DNA of 56,051 bases from Bacillota bacterium (GCA_024679955.1 JAILCQ010000040.1:1-56051), one strand, 5' to 3'. Shown: positions 18,104 to 26,367, counted from the first letter of the stretch. The notes: generated from the sequence alone by a model not told the origin. Numbers and translations are program-made.

Positions 18104-19039
18104 TTATACCCATCCCAACAAACGCAAGGTGTAAATGAAAGCAAAGAGGGTGAACAAAGACAACGCATTGGAAAAGACAATAGCCATGGAAGCCAGGCGA
18201 TGATTGGCCTGCATCTGATAGGCCATGGGGAAGCTGGCGATGGCCGTGGGGCAGGCAAAGAGGATCATCAGCACCACGATATCCAAACGGCTCAAATCCA
18301 TCCAGAAAAACAGAGGCAGCATCAGCAGGGGGTTGAACACGGTTTTGAACACCGCCGCCGCGGCCGCCAGAGGGATATCCTCCGCGGATTTGCTGGGGGA
18401 AAAAGCGCCGCCCAAAGCCAGCAGGGCCAAAGGCATGGACATGGAGGCCAAAGCGTCCACCGGTTCGTACAAAAACAGCGGCAGCCGCAAATCGATCAGC
18501 GAAGCCAAAATCCCCAGCAAGGAACCAATGATCATGGGATTGGTGATGATCTTGCGCCACAGCACACGGCCTTTGGCGTCGGGCTGGGCCGTAGCCAAAA
18601 CCAGCACCGCCAGGATATTGTACAAAGGAGCGATGACGCACAGGGCCAAAGCCACCTTGGCTACGCCCAGAGAACCGGCCACATTGCCGACGATGGGCAC
18701 GCCGATGACCACAAAATTGCTGCGAAAGCTGGCCTGCACAAAAGCGGCCCGGGTGGGCCGGTCCTTAATCCACAGCGGCGTCAGCAAATACAGCAGGACA
18801 TAGACGAACACGGTGCCGCCGGCCGCCGCCAGCAGCAGATTGACGTCAAAGGTTTGGTCGAAATCGTTGCTGCAAATGTCCCGAAACAGCATACAGGGAA
18901 TGCAGATATTGAACACCACTTTGGTCGCCGCATCCACAAAGCTATCCCGCAAAAAACCGATGCGGTGCAAAAGCCAGCCCAAGCCCATCAGAATAAAGAT
19001 AGGCGCTATGGAATTGAAGCTGAACCAGACGTTTTCCAC
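18104..19039 (-). CDS. AEC-family (auxin efflux carrier type) transporter
   Basis: A 311-residue membrane protein with about ten hydrophobic helices. The N-terminal helix is IAPIFILMGLGWLLHRIGFL, the middle contains RSNFVVIGVPIVGNVAG, and a late helix contains ILFACPTAIASFPMAYQMQA. These are typical of AEC (TC 2.A.69) carriers that move malate, other organic acids or amino-acid derivatives. I choose GTG 19039, with GGAGG 8 nt upstream; the open frame continues 52 codons further without membrane character. It is a single gene, and its substrate is unknown. Confidence 0.9.
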   Translation of the reverse strand: MENVWFSFNSIAPIFILMGLGWLLHRIGFLRDSFVDAATKVVFNICIPCMLFRDICSNDFDQTFDVNLLLAAAGGTVFVYVLLYLLTPLWIKDRPTRAAFVQASFRSNFVVIGVPIVGNVAGSLGVAKVALALCVIAPLYNILAVLVLATAQPDAKGRVLWRKIITNPMIIGSLLGILASLIDLRLPLFLYEPVDALASMSMPLALLALGGAFSPSKSAEDIPLAAAAAVFKTVFNPLLMLPLFFWMDLSRLDIVVLMILFACPTAIASFPMAYQMQANHRLASMAIVFSNALSLFTLFAFIYTLRLLGWV

Positions 19040-19184
19040 AAAATCTGCCTCCGTTTCCCGGTGTCCGCTTCCTATTGTACCATCTGCATCCCGGCGGGGC
19101 AACGGAAAAAACTTTTCTCCACGGTTTATCGCAGGAAAACCCGACGGCAAAGGGAAATATAGTATACGGATGGGAGGGACGCCT

Positions 19185-19634
19185 ATGGAATACAAACCCT
19201 TGCCGGATTGGCTGCAAAAACGCCTGCCGGAACTGAAACAAACCGCTCTGGCCGCCCGGGAAAACGCCTATGCCCCCTATTCCCGCTTTATGGTTGGCGC
19301 GGCGCTGCTGGCGGAATCCGGCAAAATCTATCCCGGCTGCAATCTGGAAAACGGCGCTTTTTCCCCCAGCCTGTGCGGGGAAAGGACCGCCCTGGCCGCG
19401 GCCTGGATGGCCGGGGAAAGACACTTTTCCCTGTTGGCCATTGTGGGCGGGCCCCAGGATCAGCCGGCGGAAACATGGGAGTTTTGCTATCCCTGCGGCG
19501 TTTGCCGCCAAACCTACGCCGAATTTTGCCCGCCGGATTTTCCTCTGCTGATCATGGCCGGCAACCGGGAAACAAAAATTCTGCGCCTGGAAGAATTGTT
19601 GCCCTGGGCCTTTGCCTTCTCCGGCGGCAAATAA
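19185..19634 (+). CDS. cdd: Cytidine deaminase
   Basis: A 149-residue zinc enzyme converting cytidine or deoxycytidine to the uridine forms. The ligand set is that of tetrameric bacterial enzymes: Cys and the proton-shuttle Glu in SLCGERTALA, and two Cys in PCGVCRQ. AYAPYSRFMVGAAL is the family N-terminal motif. It starts at ATG 19185 with GGGAGG 7 nt upstream. It is the first of four same-strand genes; the next gene begins 127 nt later. Confidence 0.96.
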   Translation: MEYKPLPDWLQKRLPELKQTALAARENAYAPYSRFMVGAALLAESGKIYPGCNLENGAFSPSLCGERTALAAAWMAGERHFSLLAIVGGPQDQPAETWEFCYPCGVCRQTYAEFCPPDFPLLIMAGNRETKILRLEELLPWAFAFSGGK

Positions 19635-19761
19635 ACCCTGCCCCAAAAGGCAAGGCGGCTATATGAGCGACAGAAATCTTGACCGGCGCGGCATCGAATA
19701 CCGGCGCATGCCACAAACGGCATTGCATACTATAGAGGTCTTTACGGAAGGAGAAACGATC

Positions 19762-20322
19762 ATGGCGCAAACATTGACCCTGGACTTGGCCAAACAAATC
19801 GTGGCCCAACATATCGACGACGATCACCTGCTGGCCCATTGCCTGGCGGTAAGCGCCGCCATGGCCGGCATGGCCGCCCATTTCGGCGAGGACGCGGAAC
19901 ATTGGCAGGCGGTGGGTTATCTGCACGACGTGGATTATCAAAAATATCCCCAGGAACATCTGCAGCATACCGAAGAATTGCTGGCCCCCTACGACGTGCC
20001 GGCGGAAGACCTGCGGGCGGTGCTTTCCCATGGCTACGGCATCTGCACCCAGGTGGAACCCCAAACCCTGATGGAAAAAAGCCTGTTTACCGTTGACGAG
20101 CTCAGCGGCATCGTCCAGGCGGCGGCCCGGCTGCGTCCCGGCGGCCTGTCGGATATGGAAGTCAAAAGCGTTTTGAAAAAATTCAAAGACAAACGTTTCG
20201 CCGCCGGCTGCGACCGGCAAGTCATCCTCCAGGGCTGCCAAATGCTGGAAATGGAATTAAGCGACGTGCTGCAATGCGTATTGGACGGCATGAAGCCCTG
20301 CGCTCAGGCATTGGGCCTGTAA
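19762..20322 (+). CDS. HD-domain phosphohydrolase-like protein
   Basis: A 186-residue protein with the HD signature: His in LLAHCLAVSAAMAGMA, HD in VGYLHDVDYQKYP, and H in LSHGYG. Such proteins hydrolyse phosphates of nucleotides or second messengers; the substrate is not predictable here. ATG 19762 follows GGAAGGAG at 8 nt. It lies in a run cdd - HD - YbaK - PPTase, possibly one transcript. Confidence 0.88.
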   Translation: MAQTLTLDLAKQIVAQHIDDDHLLAHCLAVSAAMAGMAAHFGEDAEHWQAVGYLHDVDYQKYPQEHLQHTEELLAPYDVPAEDLRAVLSHGYGICTQVEPQTLMEKSLFTVDELSGIVQAAARLRPGGLSDMEVKSVLKKFKDKRFAAGCDRQVILQGCQMLEMELSDVLQCVLDGMKPCAQALGL

Positions 20323-20351
20323 GGCGGCGCGACAAAAAGGATGGAGCACCC

Positions 20352-20831
20352 ATGGAAAAAAAGGAAAAAACCAATGCCATGCGCTTATTGGATGAGGCCG
20401 GCTTGGCCTATACCGCCCACAGCTACAACGCCGACGACGGCAAAATCGACGGCCTGTCCGTAGCGGCGAAAATCGCCATGCCTGCCGAACAGGTCTATAA
20501 AACCCTGGTGACACAAGGGAACAGCGGCGATTATTTCGTATTCGTTCTGCCGGTAGGGGCGGAACTGGATCTGAAAAAAGCGGCCAAGGCCGCCAAACAA
20601 AAACATGTGGAAATGATACCGGTAAAGGATATCCTCCGGGTCACCGGTTATATCCGCGGCGGCTGTTCCCCCATCGGCATGAAAAAATCCTATCCCACTT
20701 TTGTGGAAGAAGAAGCCATGCTCTATGATACCATCGTCTTTTCCGGCGGCAAGATCGGCGCGCAGATCGAAATGAATCCCGACGCGTTGATAGAATGGAT
20801 CGGCGGCGCTTATGCGCCTTTGTGCAAATGA
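20352..20831 (+). CDS. ybaK: YbaK/EbsC-family Cys-tRNA(Pro) deacylase
   Basis: A 159-residue trans-editing enzyme of normal length that hydrolyses mischarged Cys-tRNA(Pro). Conserved features are QVYKTLVTQG with the catalytic-site Lys, LPVGAELDLKKAAKA, and TGYIRGGCSPIGMKK followed by FVEEEAM. ATG 20352 is preceded by GGATGGAG. Its TGA overlaps the ATG of the next gene (ATGA at 20828-20831). Confidence 0.95.
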   Translation: MEKKEKTNAMRLLDEAGLAYTAHSYNADDGKIDGLSVAAKIAMPAEQVYKTLVTQGNSGDYFVFVLPVGAELDLKKAAKAAKQKHVEMIPVKDILRVTGYIRGGCSPIGMKKSYPTFVEEEAMLYDTIVFSGGKIGAQIEMNPDALIEWIGGAYAPLCK

Positions 20832-21409
20832 CAGCCCCGGCGGCGGTATATCGCCTGCCCCTGGCCGCAGACGCCCCGACGGAACGCAGGCGGCGGCTGC
20901 AGGCATGGGCGGCGGATTACGGCAGGCTATGCGGCCGGGATTTCACCGCTTTGCCCCTGGCGGAAAGCAAGCCCGGGCAAAAGCCCCGCTTCCTTGGGGA
21001 TACGCCCTGCTTTTCCCTGAGCCACAGCGGCGATTTGCTGCTGTGCGCTTTTTCCTTGACGCCGGTGGGTCTGGACCTGGAAAAGCTGCGCCCTTTGCCC
21101 CAGGCCCCGGCTTTGGCCAGGCGCTTTTTCCATCCCCAGGAGCGGGAATGGCTGGCCGGGAAGGATGCGCTTTTTTTCTTTCTGGTCTGGACGGCCAAGG
21201 AAGCGGCGGTCAAATGGAGCGGCCAGGGCATCAATCAGAATTTCCCGCGCTTTTCCGTAATCCCCGCCTTCTGCCGCAACCAACCGATCCGCCTGGAAGG
21301 CCAGGATTTGGCCTTGCAATGGCTGACGCCGGAACCAGGCTATATCGCCTGCCTGGCCACAACGCCGCCCCGGCCGCCGCTGCGGCTGAAAAACGGCGGG
21401 GACGGCTGA
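20828..21409 (+). CDS. 4'-phosphopantetheinyl transferase (Sfp type)
   Basis: A 193-residue Sfp-superfamily enzyme transferring phosphopantetheine from CoA to carrier proteins. Motifs in order: KPRFLGDTPCFSLSHSGDL, VGLDLEKL with the Mg-binding Asp, and WTAKEAAVKWSG. It starts at ATG 20828 and is translationally coupled to ybaK. No polyketide or peptide synthase is in this window, so the target carrier protein (perhaps fatty-acid ACP) lies elsewhere. Confidence 0.93.
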   Translation: MTAPAAVYRLPLAADAPTERRRRLQAWAADYGRLCGRDFTALPLAESKPGQKPRFLGDTPCFSLSHSGDLLLCAFSLTPVGLDLEKLRPLPQAPALARRFFHPQEREWLAGKDALFFFLVWTAKEAAVKWSGQGINQNFPRFSVIPAFCRNQPIRLEGQDLALQWLTPEPGYIACLATTPPRPPLRLKNGGDG

Positions 21410-21473
21410 ACCCCGCCCCCATCGGGCCCCGAAGAAAATTTCCGGCAAAAGCATAGCTTTTGTGAAAAAAAGC

Positions 21474-21502
21474 TTGCAAAATTTTCCCGCATCGTGTATA
21501 AT
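21474..21502 (+). promoter_or_regulatory. tRNA-Thr promoter
   Basis: TTGCAA (21474-21479), 17 bp, TATAAT (21497-21502), about 45 nt before the mature tRNA 5' end. Confidence 0.8.
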
Positions 21503-21552
21503 AATTTTCGCTGTGGCGGCCCGCTTTTTTCAAAGCCGCCTCCATCGAAAAC

Positions 21553-21628
<76 letters not shown>

Positions 21629-21632
21629 TATG

Positions 21633-21679
21633 AACGAAGTCCGTTTTTCGAACATTTTTCTCGGAAAACGGACTTCGTT
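21633..21679. terminator. Terminator after tRNA-Thr
   Basis: AACGAAGTCCGTTTT (21633-21647) and AAAACGGACTTCGTT (21665-21679) form a perfect 15-bp stem starting 4 nt after the tRNA CCA. Confidence 0.8.
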
Positions 21680-21801
21680 ATTGTTTGGAAGCCTGATAAA
21701 TCAAGGGGTTTCAGATTTCGGCTGGAATTCGCTTCAGTCCAAAAACTCCGGAAATCCAAAAACTTTTTTCGGCTCAAGGACGATATTTCAACACTGTTTT
21801 C

Positions 21802-22611
21802 TCATCCGGCAGCATAATAGGCGTCCTCGACCTCTTGTGGTGTTTTGTATTTTAAAGTCTGATGCGGCCGTGCTTCATTGTAGAACTCGATATACTGTGC
21901 AACGCTTTTGCGAAAGCTCTCTTCTGAGGTGTACTCTCTGCGGTACGCCTCTTCTTTTTTGAACGATGCAAAGAAGGCTTCCGCTACAGCGTTATCATGA
22001 GGTCTTCCGGAAAAAGAAAACGAGTGCCTCACATCACAATTCTGCATGAGCAGGCCAAATGTGTTGGAATCATACTGCTTTCCTCTGTCACTGTGGAAGG
22101 TAAGATTCTTAGGATTGTTTCTTTCCGAATAGGCGTTCCGGAACGCAGTCGTGACCAGATTGGTGCTGGCATTGCGAGACACTCTCCAACCGACGATCTT
22201 ACGGGAGAAAAGGTCAATGATGATACAGAAGTACATCCAAATACCTTTTACCCTGAAATAAGTAAAATCTCCGACCCAGACTTGGTTCGGCCGATCAGCG
22301 GAGAAATCCTGCTTCAAAAGGTTTTTCTTTTCAGATTTCTGCCGCTTTTTATACTCTTTTTTTGCATCAGTGCGGACGCTGCGCAGTCCCAACTCCTGCA
22401 TGATGCCGGAAATGCGTTTTGTACTCACATGGATACCGCTGTTCGCAAGAACAGCTCGAATCTTCTCCGCCCCGAAACGCTGCGCGTTATCATCAAATAT
22501 CTGCTGGACCTGCAGCATCAGGCGAGCCTGCTCCTCCTCATACTTCGTTCGATCTGCCCTGCGAAAATATGATTGTAAAAGGTGCCTCGATCCACTTCTA
22601 AAGCTTCGCAT
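21802..22611 (-). CDS. IS3-family transposase OrfB (DDE integrase core)
   Basis: A 269-residue rve-type catalytic subunit. The HTH_21-like region (RFGAEKIRAVLANSGIHVS) precedes the DDE core: Asp in QVWVGDFTYF, Asp in FHSDRGKQY, Glu in NAVAEAFFASFKKEE. It then ends YNEARPHQTLKYKTP. In full IS3 elements it is made as an OrfAB fusion by -1 frameshifting in the 22518-22611 overlap. I see no canonical A-AAA-AAG slippery site there. Both frames appear intact, so the element may be active. Confidence 0.93.
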   Translation of the reverse strand: MRSFRSGSRHLLQSYFRRADRTKYEEEQARLMLQVQQIFDDNAQRFGAEKIRAVLANSGIHVSTKRISGIMQELGLRSVRTDAKKEYKKRQKSEKKNLLKQDFSADRPNQVWVGDFTYFRVKGIWMYFCIIIDLFSRKIVGWRVSRNASTNLVTTAFRNAYSERNNPKNLTFHSDRGKQYDSNTFGLLMQNCDVRHSFSFSGRPHDNAVAEAFFASFKKEEAYRREYTSEESFRKSVAQYIEFYNEARPHQTLKYKTPQEVEDAYYAAG

Positions 22612-22937
22612 AGTTCATATACGCTGTAGGGACTGTCTTGTGTATAGATGCTTTCCAGCTTCTCCAGACGTCTCCGAAGCGGGATATCAGAAAGGTATCC
22701 ACACAGGCGGATAATCTCCATTTCATGCCGGAGTTTTTGCAACTGACGACACATGCTGTCAAACTCTTTGGGTGTGTAAGTCCTTTGCGGCGTTTTGATG
22801 GAACAGTATTTGATCCGCCAACGGTACAGCGTACTCAGTGCAACACTGAATTCTTTGCTTAATTCCTTAAGATCCTCGCCTTTCTCATAACGGTGAATTA
22901 CCGTTTGCTTGAATTGCTCCGTATAATTTACTGGCAT
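22518..22937 (-). CDS. IS3-family transposase OrfA (HTH)
   Basis: A 139-residue DNA-binding subunit. The N-terminal helix-turn-helix is typical (YTEQFKQTVIHRYEKGEDLK, ELSKEFSVALSTLYRW), followed by a helical, leucine-containing region (RQLQKLRHEMEIIRL). The last 30 residues overlap the orfB frame, which is -1 relative to this one. Confidence 0.9.
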   Translation of the reverse strand: MPVNYTEQFKQTVIHRYEKGEDLKELSKEFSVALSTLYRWRIKYCSIKTPQRTYTPKEFDSMCRQLQKLRHEMEIIRLCGYLSDIPLRRRLEKLESIYTQDSPYSVYELCEALEVDRGTFYNHIFAGQIERSMRRSRLA

Positions 22938-23001
22938 AGACTCAACTCCTTTGTAAGTGATGAATTTATTGTACTGTATTAGGGGAGCTGTTAATCTCGT
23001 C

Positions 23002-23030
23002 TTGCAAAAAATGTTGTATTCTGTTAAGAT
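23002..23030 (+). promoter_or_regulatory. Retron promoter
   Basis: TTGCAA (23002-23007), 17 bp, TAAGAT (23025-23030). The expected start at 23037-23038 coincides with the first base of the a1 repeat of the retron RNA. The -35 lies at or inside the right edge of the IS3 element, so the insertion may have kept, altered or supplied it. Confidence 0.65.
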
Positions 23031-23037
23031 ATGTACA

Positions 23038-23195
23038 GGAAACGCTTAGTAAAATATATGGCTAAAAAAGTCCGTATTGCGCTTTGTGTTAAACAGAGCC
23101 AGATGAATTGTGAGAATTACAAGCAGTTGCTGCGTCACGCTTGTAATTTCTCATTACAAGCGCGCCACAGCAACTGCTTTGTTGTAAGTGTTTCC
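23038..23195 (+). ncRNA. Retron msr-msd RNA
   Basis: All parts of a retron RNA can be read. The end repeats are a1 GGAAACGCTTA (23038-23048) and a2 TAAGTGTTTCC (23185-23195), pairing over 11 bp with one G-U. G23049 directly follows a1 in a TTAG context, the place of the branching guanosine. msr hairpins include GCTTTGT-GTTAA-ACAGAGC (23081-23099) and a weaker one near 23057-23078. The msd is a long hairpin: AAGCAGTTGCTG (23121-23132) pairs perfectly with CAGCAACTGCTT (23168-23179), enclosing GCTTGTAAT-TTCTC-ATTACAAGC (23139-23161). The effector and RT genes follow directly. msDNA length would be roughly 65-75 nt (inferred). Confidence 0.88.
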
Positions 23196-23220
23196 AAACT
23201 ATCTGGATAGGTGATATTCT

Positions 23221-24159
23221 TTGAAGATGAAGGCATTCGGTGAGTATCAGCTTAAAAGCATTAGAGAACATCTCGACTCGAGAGATTCAAAGTATGTCAC
23301 CTATCCTAAATTTATCTTTCTTTGCGGAAAAGGTTTCGATAAAAATATTAAAGACTCGTATTGGAATACTAACCGAGGAACAATCCATCGTTATATGGAA
23401 AAACTACTGCCGGATGTAAACATTGTGTTATCAGAGCAATTATGGGAGGACGGATTTGATAGTAAGATTGACCTTTTAACATTTGAAGAGTTCCTTGCAG
23501 AGGTTAGCGATGCAATTATTCTTTTTGTCGAAAGCCCCGGATCCTTCTGTGAGCTCGGAGCGTTCGCATATGCAGATTCACTATTCAGTGACAAAATGAT
23601 AATTGTATTGGACGAGTCGTATCGCGATAGTCGTTCTTTTGTTGCAACGGGCCCAGTGTTAAAAGCGTCTGATAACGGATCAAAGATTGTATATGCTGAA
23701 ATAAGAGAAGGGGCTTTGTTGGCAAGTGTGGAGTTGCGATCTGCAGTGATAGATTTAATGGATGCAATGAAAAACAAGGTTTCTTCCATAAATAAACGAA
23801 TAATTAACAAAAATGTCAATGTACACATCGGCTCATTTATCCCGGAAATACTTGAGATTATTAAACTTGCGCAACCAATTATGAGTACTGATTTGATTCA
23901 GTTATATAAGAACATCAAGGGCTTTGATACTTTTACTTTTGTCAAGCGCAATGGAGAAACTTTTTCTCGTGAGATTCAAGTTGGGTATATCTGGAAGCTT
24001 CTTGAAGTCTCGAAGATAATCCAAGTGGATGCAGGTTACATCTCATTGTTTAATTATATAAAACCTCAAAGCTTTATGTTGAAATATTTCGGAAATGCTA
24101 TGGATCGTGAGCGTAATCGGATTATGTGCAGAAAATATCGATATGGTGAGAAAGTATGA
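23221..24159 (+). CDS. Retron effector, nucleoside deoxyribosyltransferase-like, with winged-helix tail
   Basis: A 312-residue protein. Residues about 25-190 form a NDT-like domain: YPKFIFLCGKGFDK at the start, and the family hallmark ESPGSFCELGAFAYAD with the presumed catalytic Glu111. The C-terminal 90 residues look like a winged helix (GETFSREIQVGYIWKLLEVS). This architecture matches effectors of Ec86/Eco1- and Sen2 (RcaT)-type retrons, which hydrolyse nucleotides or NAD-like substrates once the RT-msDNA complex is disturbed by phage. The start is TTG 23221 with AGGTGA 6 nt upstream; ATG 23227 is possible. Its stop overlaps the RT start by 4 nt. Confidence 0.9.
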   Translation: MKMKAFGEYQLKSIREHLDSRDSKYVTYPKFIFLCGKGFDKNIKDSYWNTNRGTIHRYMEKLLPDVNIVLSEQLWEDGFDSKIDLLTFEEFLAEVSDAIILFVESPGSFCELGAFAYADSLFSDKMIIVLDESYRDSRSFVATGPVLKASDNGSKIVYAEIREGALLASVELRSAVIDLMDAMKNKVSSINKRIINKNVNVHIGSFIPEILEIIKLAQPIMSTDLIQLYKNIKGFDTFTFVKRNGETFSREIQVGYIWKLLEVSKIIQVDAGYISLFNYIKPQSFMLKYFGNAMDRERNRIMCRKYRYGEKV

Positions 24160-25118
24160 GTTCATTGATAAATCGCATTTCTACAGATTTGAAATTAAAA
24201 GACGAATATATTAATTCAATAGTACGTCGTAGCAACTATTACTATAAAGATTATCGTATTCCCAAAAGGAACGGTGGCCAGAGACGTATTTCACAAGCAA
24301 GTCCAGAGCTGAAAACGCTTCAATATTGGATTAAAGCCAATATACTTTCACTTATGCCGATTTCCAAGGGAGCATTTGCCTACAACAAAGGAAGCAGCAT
24401 CAAGAAACACGTTTCATTCCATAAGGATGCCTACTTTATCTTTCATACAGATATAAAGGATTTCTTTCCCAGTATAACATCGAAACAACTTGTCGATGTG
24501 TTAATCGCAAATCAAGGTGTACTTAAAACCGCGGGCCTTTGGTTTGATGATATAACGGATGTAATATCAAGCATTTGTTTTCGTCATAATCATTTGTGTA
24601 TTGGTACGGTAAGTTCTCCAGCTATATGCAATATTATTATGTATTCTTTTGATGAGTACTTTGTAGATTATTGTAATAGTCATAATTGGAAGTATTCAAG
24701 ATATGCTGATGACATCTATATTTCCTCACGAGAATATCTTCCCTGCTCTCTACGAAATGAGGTTAATCAGAAATTACAAGAGATTGGATTTTCTTCTAAT
24801 GATAATAAAACCTGGTTTTGCTCCAAGAAGTCTCAAAGAAAGATTACTGGGTTGATTTTAACAGAAAAGGGAAGAATATCTGTTGGCTTGGAAAGACGTT
24901 TGGCCATAAAGAAAATGGTCTATGACCGAATTGTGCACGGCCGAGGAGATCCCGACGTAGTTTTGGGAAATTTGGCCTTTCTAAAAGACATCGAACCCAA
25001 TGTATACAATAGTTTTCTCATTAAATATGCTGGGTATTGTGAGGGTGATGTTATTGCCGCAATAAAAAGTGGCCCTAATCCGAATCTTATAGTTAAATTT
25101 GATTTTCCAGACATCTAA
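24156..25118 (+). CDS. Retron reverse transcriptase
   Basis: A 320-residue RT of usual retron size. Motifs in order: the N-terminal IPKRNGGQRRI, the pre-A region YNKGSSIKKHV (place of the retron X/NAxxH region), motif A DIKDFFPSI, motif B-like CIGTVSSPAICN (diverged from the common LPQGAPTSP), motif C YADD (183-186), and motif E region RKITGLILT in place of the VTG of known retrons. It uses the adjacent RNA as primer and template. ATGA overlap with the effector gene implies coupled synthesis. Base composition is AT-rich like the rest of the island. Confidence 0.95.
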   Translation: MSSLINRISTDLKLKDEYINSIVRRSNYYYKDYRIPKRNGGQRRISQASPELKTLQYWIKANILSLMPISKGAFAYNKGSSIKKHVSFHKDAYFIFHTDIKDFFPSITSKQLVDVLIANQGVLKTAGLWFDDITDVISSICFRHNHLCIGTVSSPAICNIIMYSFDEYFVDYCNSHNWKYSRYADDIYISSREYLPCSLRNEVNQKLQEIGFSSNDNKTWFCSKKSQRKITGLILTEKGRISVGLERRLAIKKMVYDRIVHGRGDPDVVLGNLAFLKDIEPNVYNSFLIKYAGYCEGDVIAAIKSGPNPNLIVKFDFPDI

Positions 25119-25187
25119 AAGAGTATTAGACAAAATCTATTTTTCAATAAATGCTGCGGCATCTAAAGTGTCAAGTGATTACAAACA

Positions 25188-25226
25188 AAGCCCCTGCTAT
25201 CCTATGATAGACAGGGGCTTATTGTT
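25188..25226 (+). terminator. Retron operon terminator
   Basis: AAGCCCCTG (25188-25196) and CAGGGGCTT (25212-25220) with inner TATC/GATA pairing, followed by ATTGTTTTT. It lies 70 nt after the RT stop. Confidence 0.85.
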
Positions 25227-25271
25227 TTTATCTATTCCATACGTTTTTCCCTATCTTCTCCCCTGGCTTGA

Positions 25272-25309
25272 CTATCTGCATATAAATAGATAGAATTATA
25301 TGCAGATAG
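25272..25309. promoter_or_regulatory. Perfect 14-bp-arm palindrome overlapping the Fic leader
   Basis: CTATCTGCATATAA (25272-25285) and TTATATGCAGATAG (25296-25309) flank a 10-bp spacer that itself repeats ATAGA/TAGAA. It ends at the ribosome-binding site of the fic-like gene, so it can act as an operator or as an mRNA hairpin sequestering initiation. Confidence 0.8.
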
Positions 25310-25320
25310 GGGGCATGGAT

Positions 25321-26367
25321 ATGAGAAGATTTGATTATTCCTTTCTGGATAACGGACTGCTGCCGGCGAAGTTGGTAAATCTCACCGCAAGCATTGCCAG
25401 CTTGAAAACGATGGCCGGCATTCGCAAAGAAGAGTATATTCGCGTTTTTACAGAGTTGGAAGTCATTGCCAAAGTGCAGTCCGTCAAAAGCTCCAACGCC
25501 ATCGAAGGGATCGTCACCAGCGACGAACGCATCGAAGCCATCGTCAATCAGAACAGCGCCCCGTTGAATCACAACGAGGCGGAGATTGCCGGATATAGAG
25601 ACGCTCTGAACGAAATTCATCTTGGATATGCGCATATCGATTTCCGTCAGCGCGACATTCTGCGTCTTCATGAAATGCTGCTTTCCATCGCCGGGTATGC
25701 GTACGGCGGTCGGTATAAAACGAACGACAATGTGATCCTGGAAATGGATACGGCCGGAAACAGAAAGGTGCGGTTTGCGCCCACGCCGGCAGCCGAGACA
25801 GAAGCTGCTATGGAACAGCTGGAGCTTGCTTATCTGGACGCCTGCAGCGACGCCAACATCAACCAGCTCTTGTTGATCCCCTGTGTGATCCTGGATTTCC
25901 TGTGTATCCATCCCTTCCGGGATGGCAATGGGCGAATGTCCAGGCTTTTATCGTTGTTGCTGCTTTATAAAAACGGCTATGACGTAGGCAAATATGTTTC
26001 CTTTGAGGAACAGATCAACAATCATAAAGCCTTTTATTATGAGGCATTGCGGCAGTCGTCTACAGGCTGGCACACCAACGAAAACTCGTATTTTCCGTTT
26101 ATTGAGAACTTCCTTTCCACCCTGCATATGTGCTACAAGGAACTGGACAAGCGGTTTGCCGTCGTCCACGGGAAAAAAATCACCAAAAAAGCCCGCATCG
26201 AGGCAACGGTAATAAACAGCCTGACTCCTCTTTCCAAGGCGGAAATCTGCAAGATCCTGCCGGACGTCAGCCCCACAACGGTAGAGGCCGTGCTGGGCGC
26301 TATGGTAAAAGACGGCGCAATCCAGCGTATCGGAGCAGGAAGAGCATCCAGGTATATTAAACTGTAA
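25321..26367 (+). CDS. Fic-family AMPylase-like protein with winged-helix tail
   Basis: A 348-residue Fic/DOC protein. The active-site motif HPFRDGNGR (197-205) is complete, with the His and both phosphate-loop residues. An N-terminal inhibitory motif SNAIEG (Ser58, Glu62, Gly63) marks a class II self-inhibited enzyme. The N-terminal 50 residues match the Fic_N-type extension, and the C-terminal 70 residues form a winged helix (LTPLSKAEICKILPDVSPTT). It probably transfers AMP from ATP to a protein. ATG 25321 has AGGGGG 7 nt upstream; earlier ATGs at 25300 and 25315 do not. It has its own dyad-bearing leader and codon use less AT-rich than its neighbours. Confidence 0.92.
   Translation: MRRFDYSFLDNGLLPAKLVNLTASIASLKTMAGIRKEEYIRVFTELEVIAKVQSVKSSNAIEGIVTSDERIEAIVNQNSAPLNHNEAEIAGYRDALNEIHLGYAHIDFRQRDILRLHEMLLSIAGYAYGGRYKTNDNVILEMDTAGNRKVRFAPTPAAETEAAMEQLELAYLDACSDANINQLLLIPCVILDFLCIHPFRDGNGRMSRLLSLLLLYKNGYDVGKYVSFEEQINNHKAFYYEALRQSSTGWHTNENSYFPFIENFLSTLHMCYKELDKRFAVVHGKKITKKARIEATVINSLTPLSKAEICKILPDVSPTTVEAVLGAMVKDGAIQRIGAGRASRYIKL

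Larger units (their letters stand above)
21776..23012 (-). mobile_element. IS3-family insertion sequence
   Basis: About 1.2 kb with two overlapping minus-strand transposase frames in the IS3 order: orfA, then orfB in the -1 frame. The ends are not sharply defined. Plus-strand bases near 21776-21800 (CAAGGACGATATTTCAACA) and the complement of about 22988-23012 (CAAGACGAGATTAACAGC) are imperfectly alike and are the best terminal-repeat candidates. I did not identify target-site duplications. The right end lies within a few bases of the retron promoter. Confidence 0.8.

Noticed and set aside
22518-22611. A canonical A-AAA-AAG frameshift site between the IS3 orfA and orfB frames
   Set aside because: The overlap contains no such heptamer. 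Only ATTTTC and CTTTTA stretches occur, and these do not fit simultaneous slippage well.
23100-23195. The msd repeats (TTACAAGC recurring) as a short CRISPR or direct-repeat array
   Set aside because: The repeats are inverted arms of one hairpin with no spacers, and the a1/a2 pairing and adjacent RT fit a retron RNA. No CRISPR array or cas gene was seen anywhere in the window.
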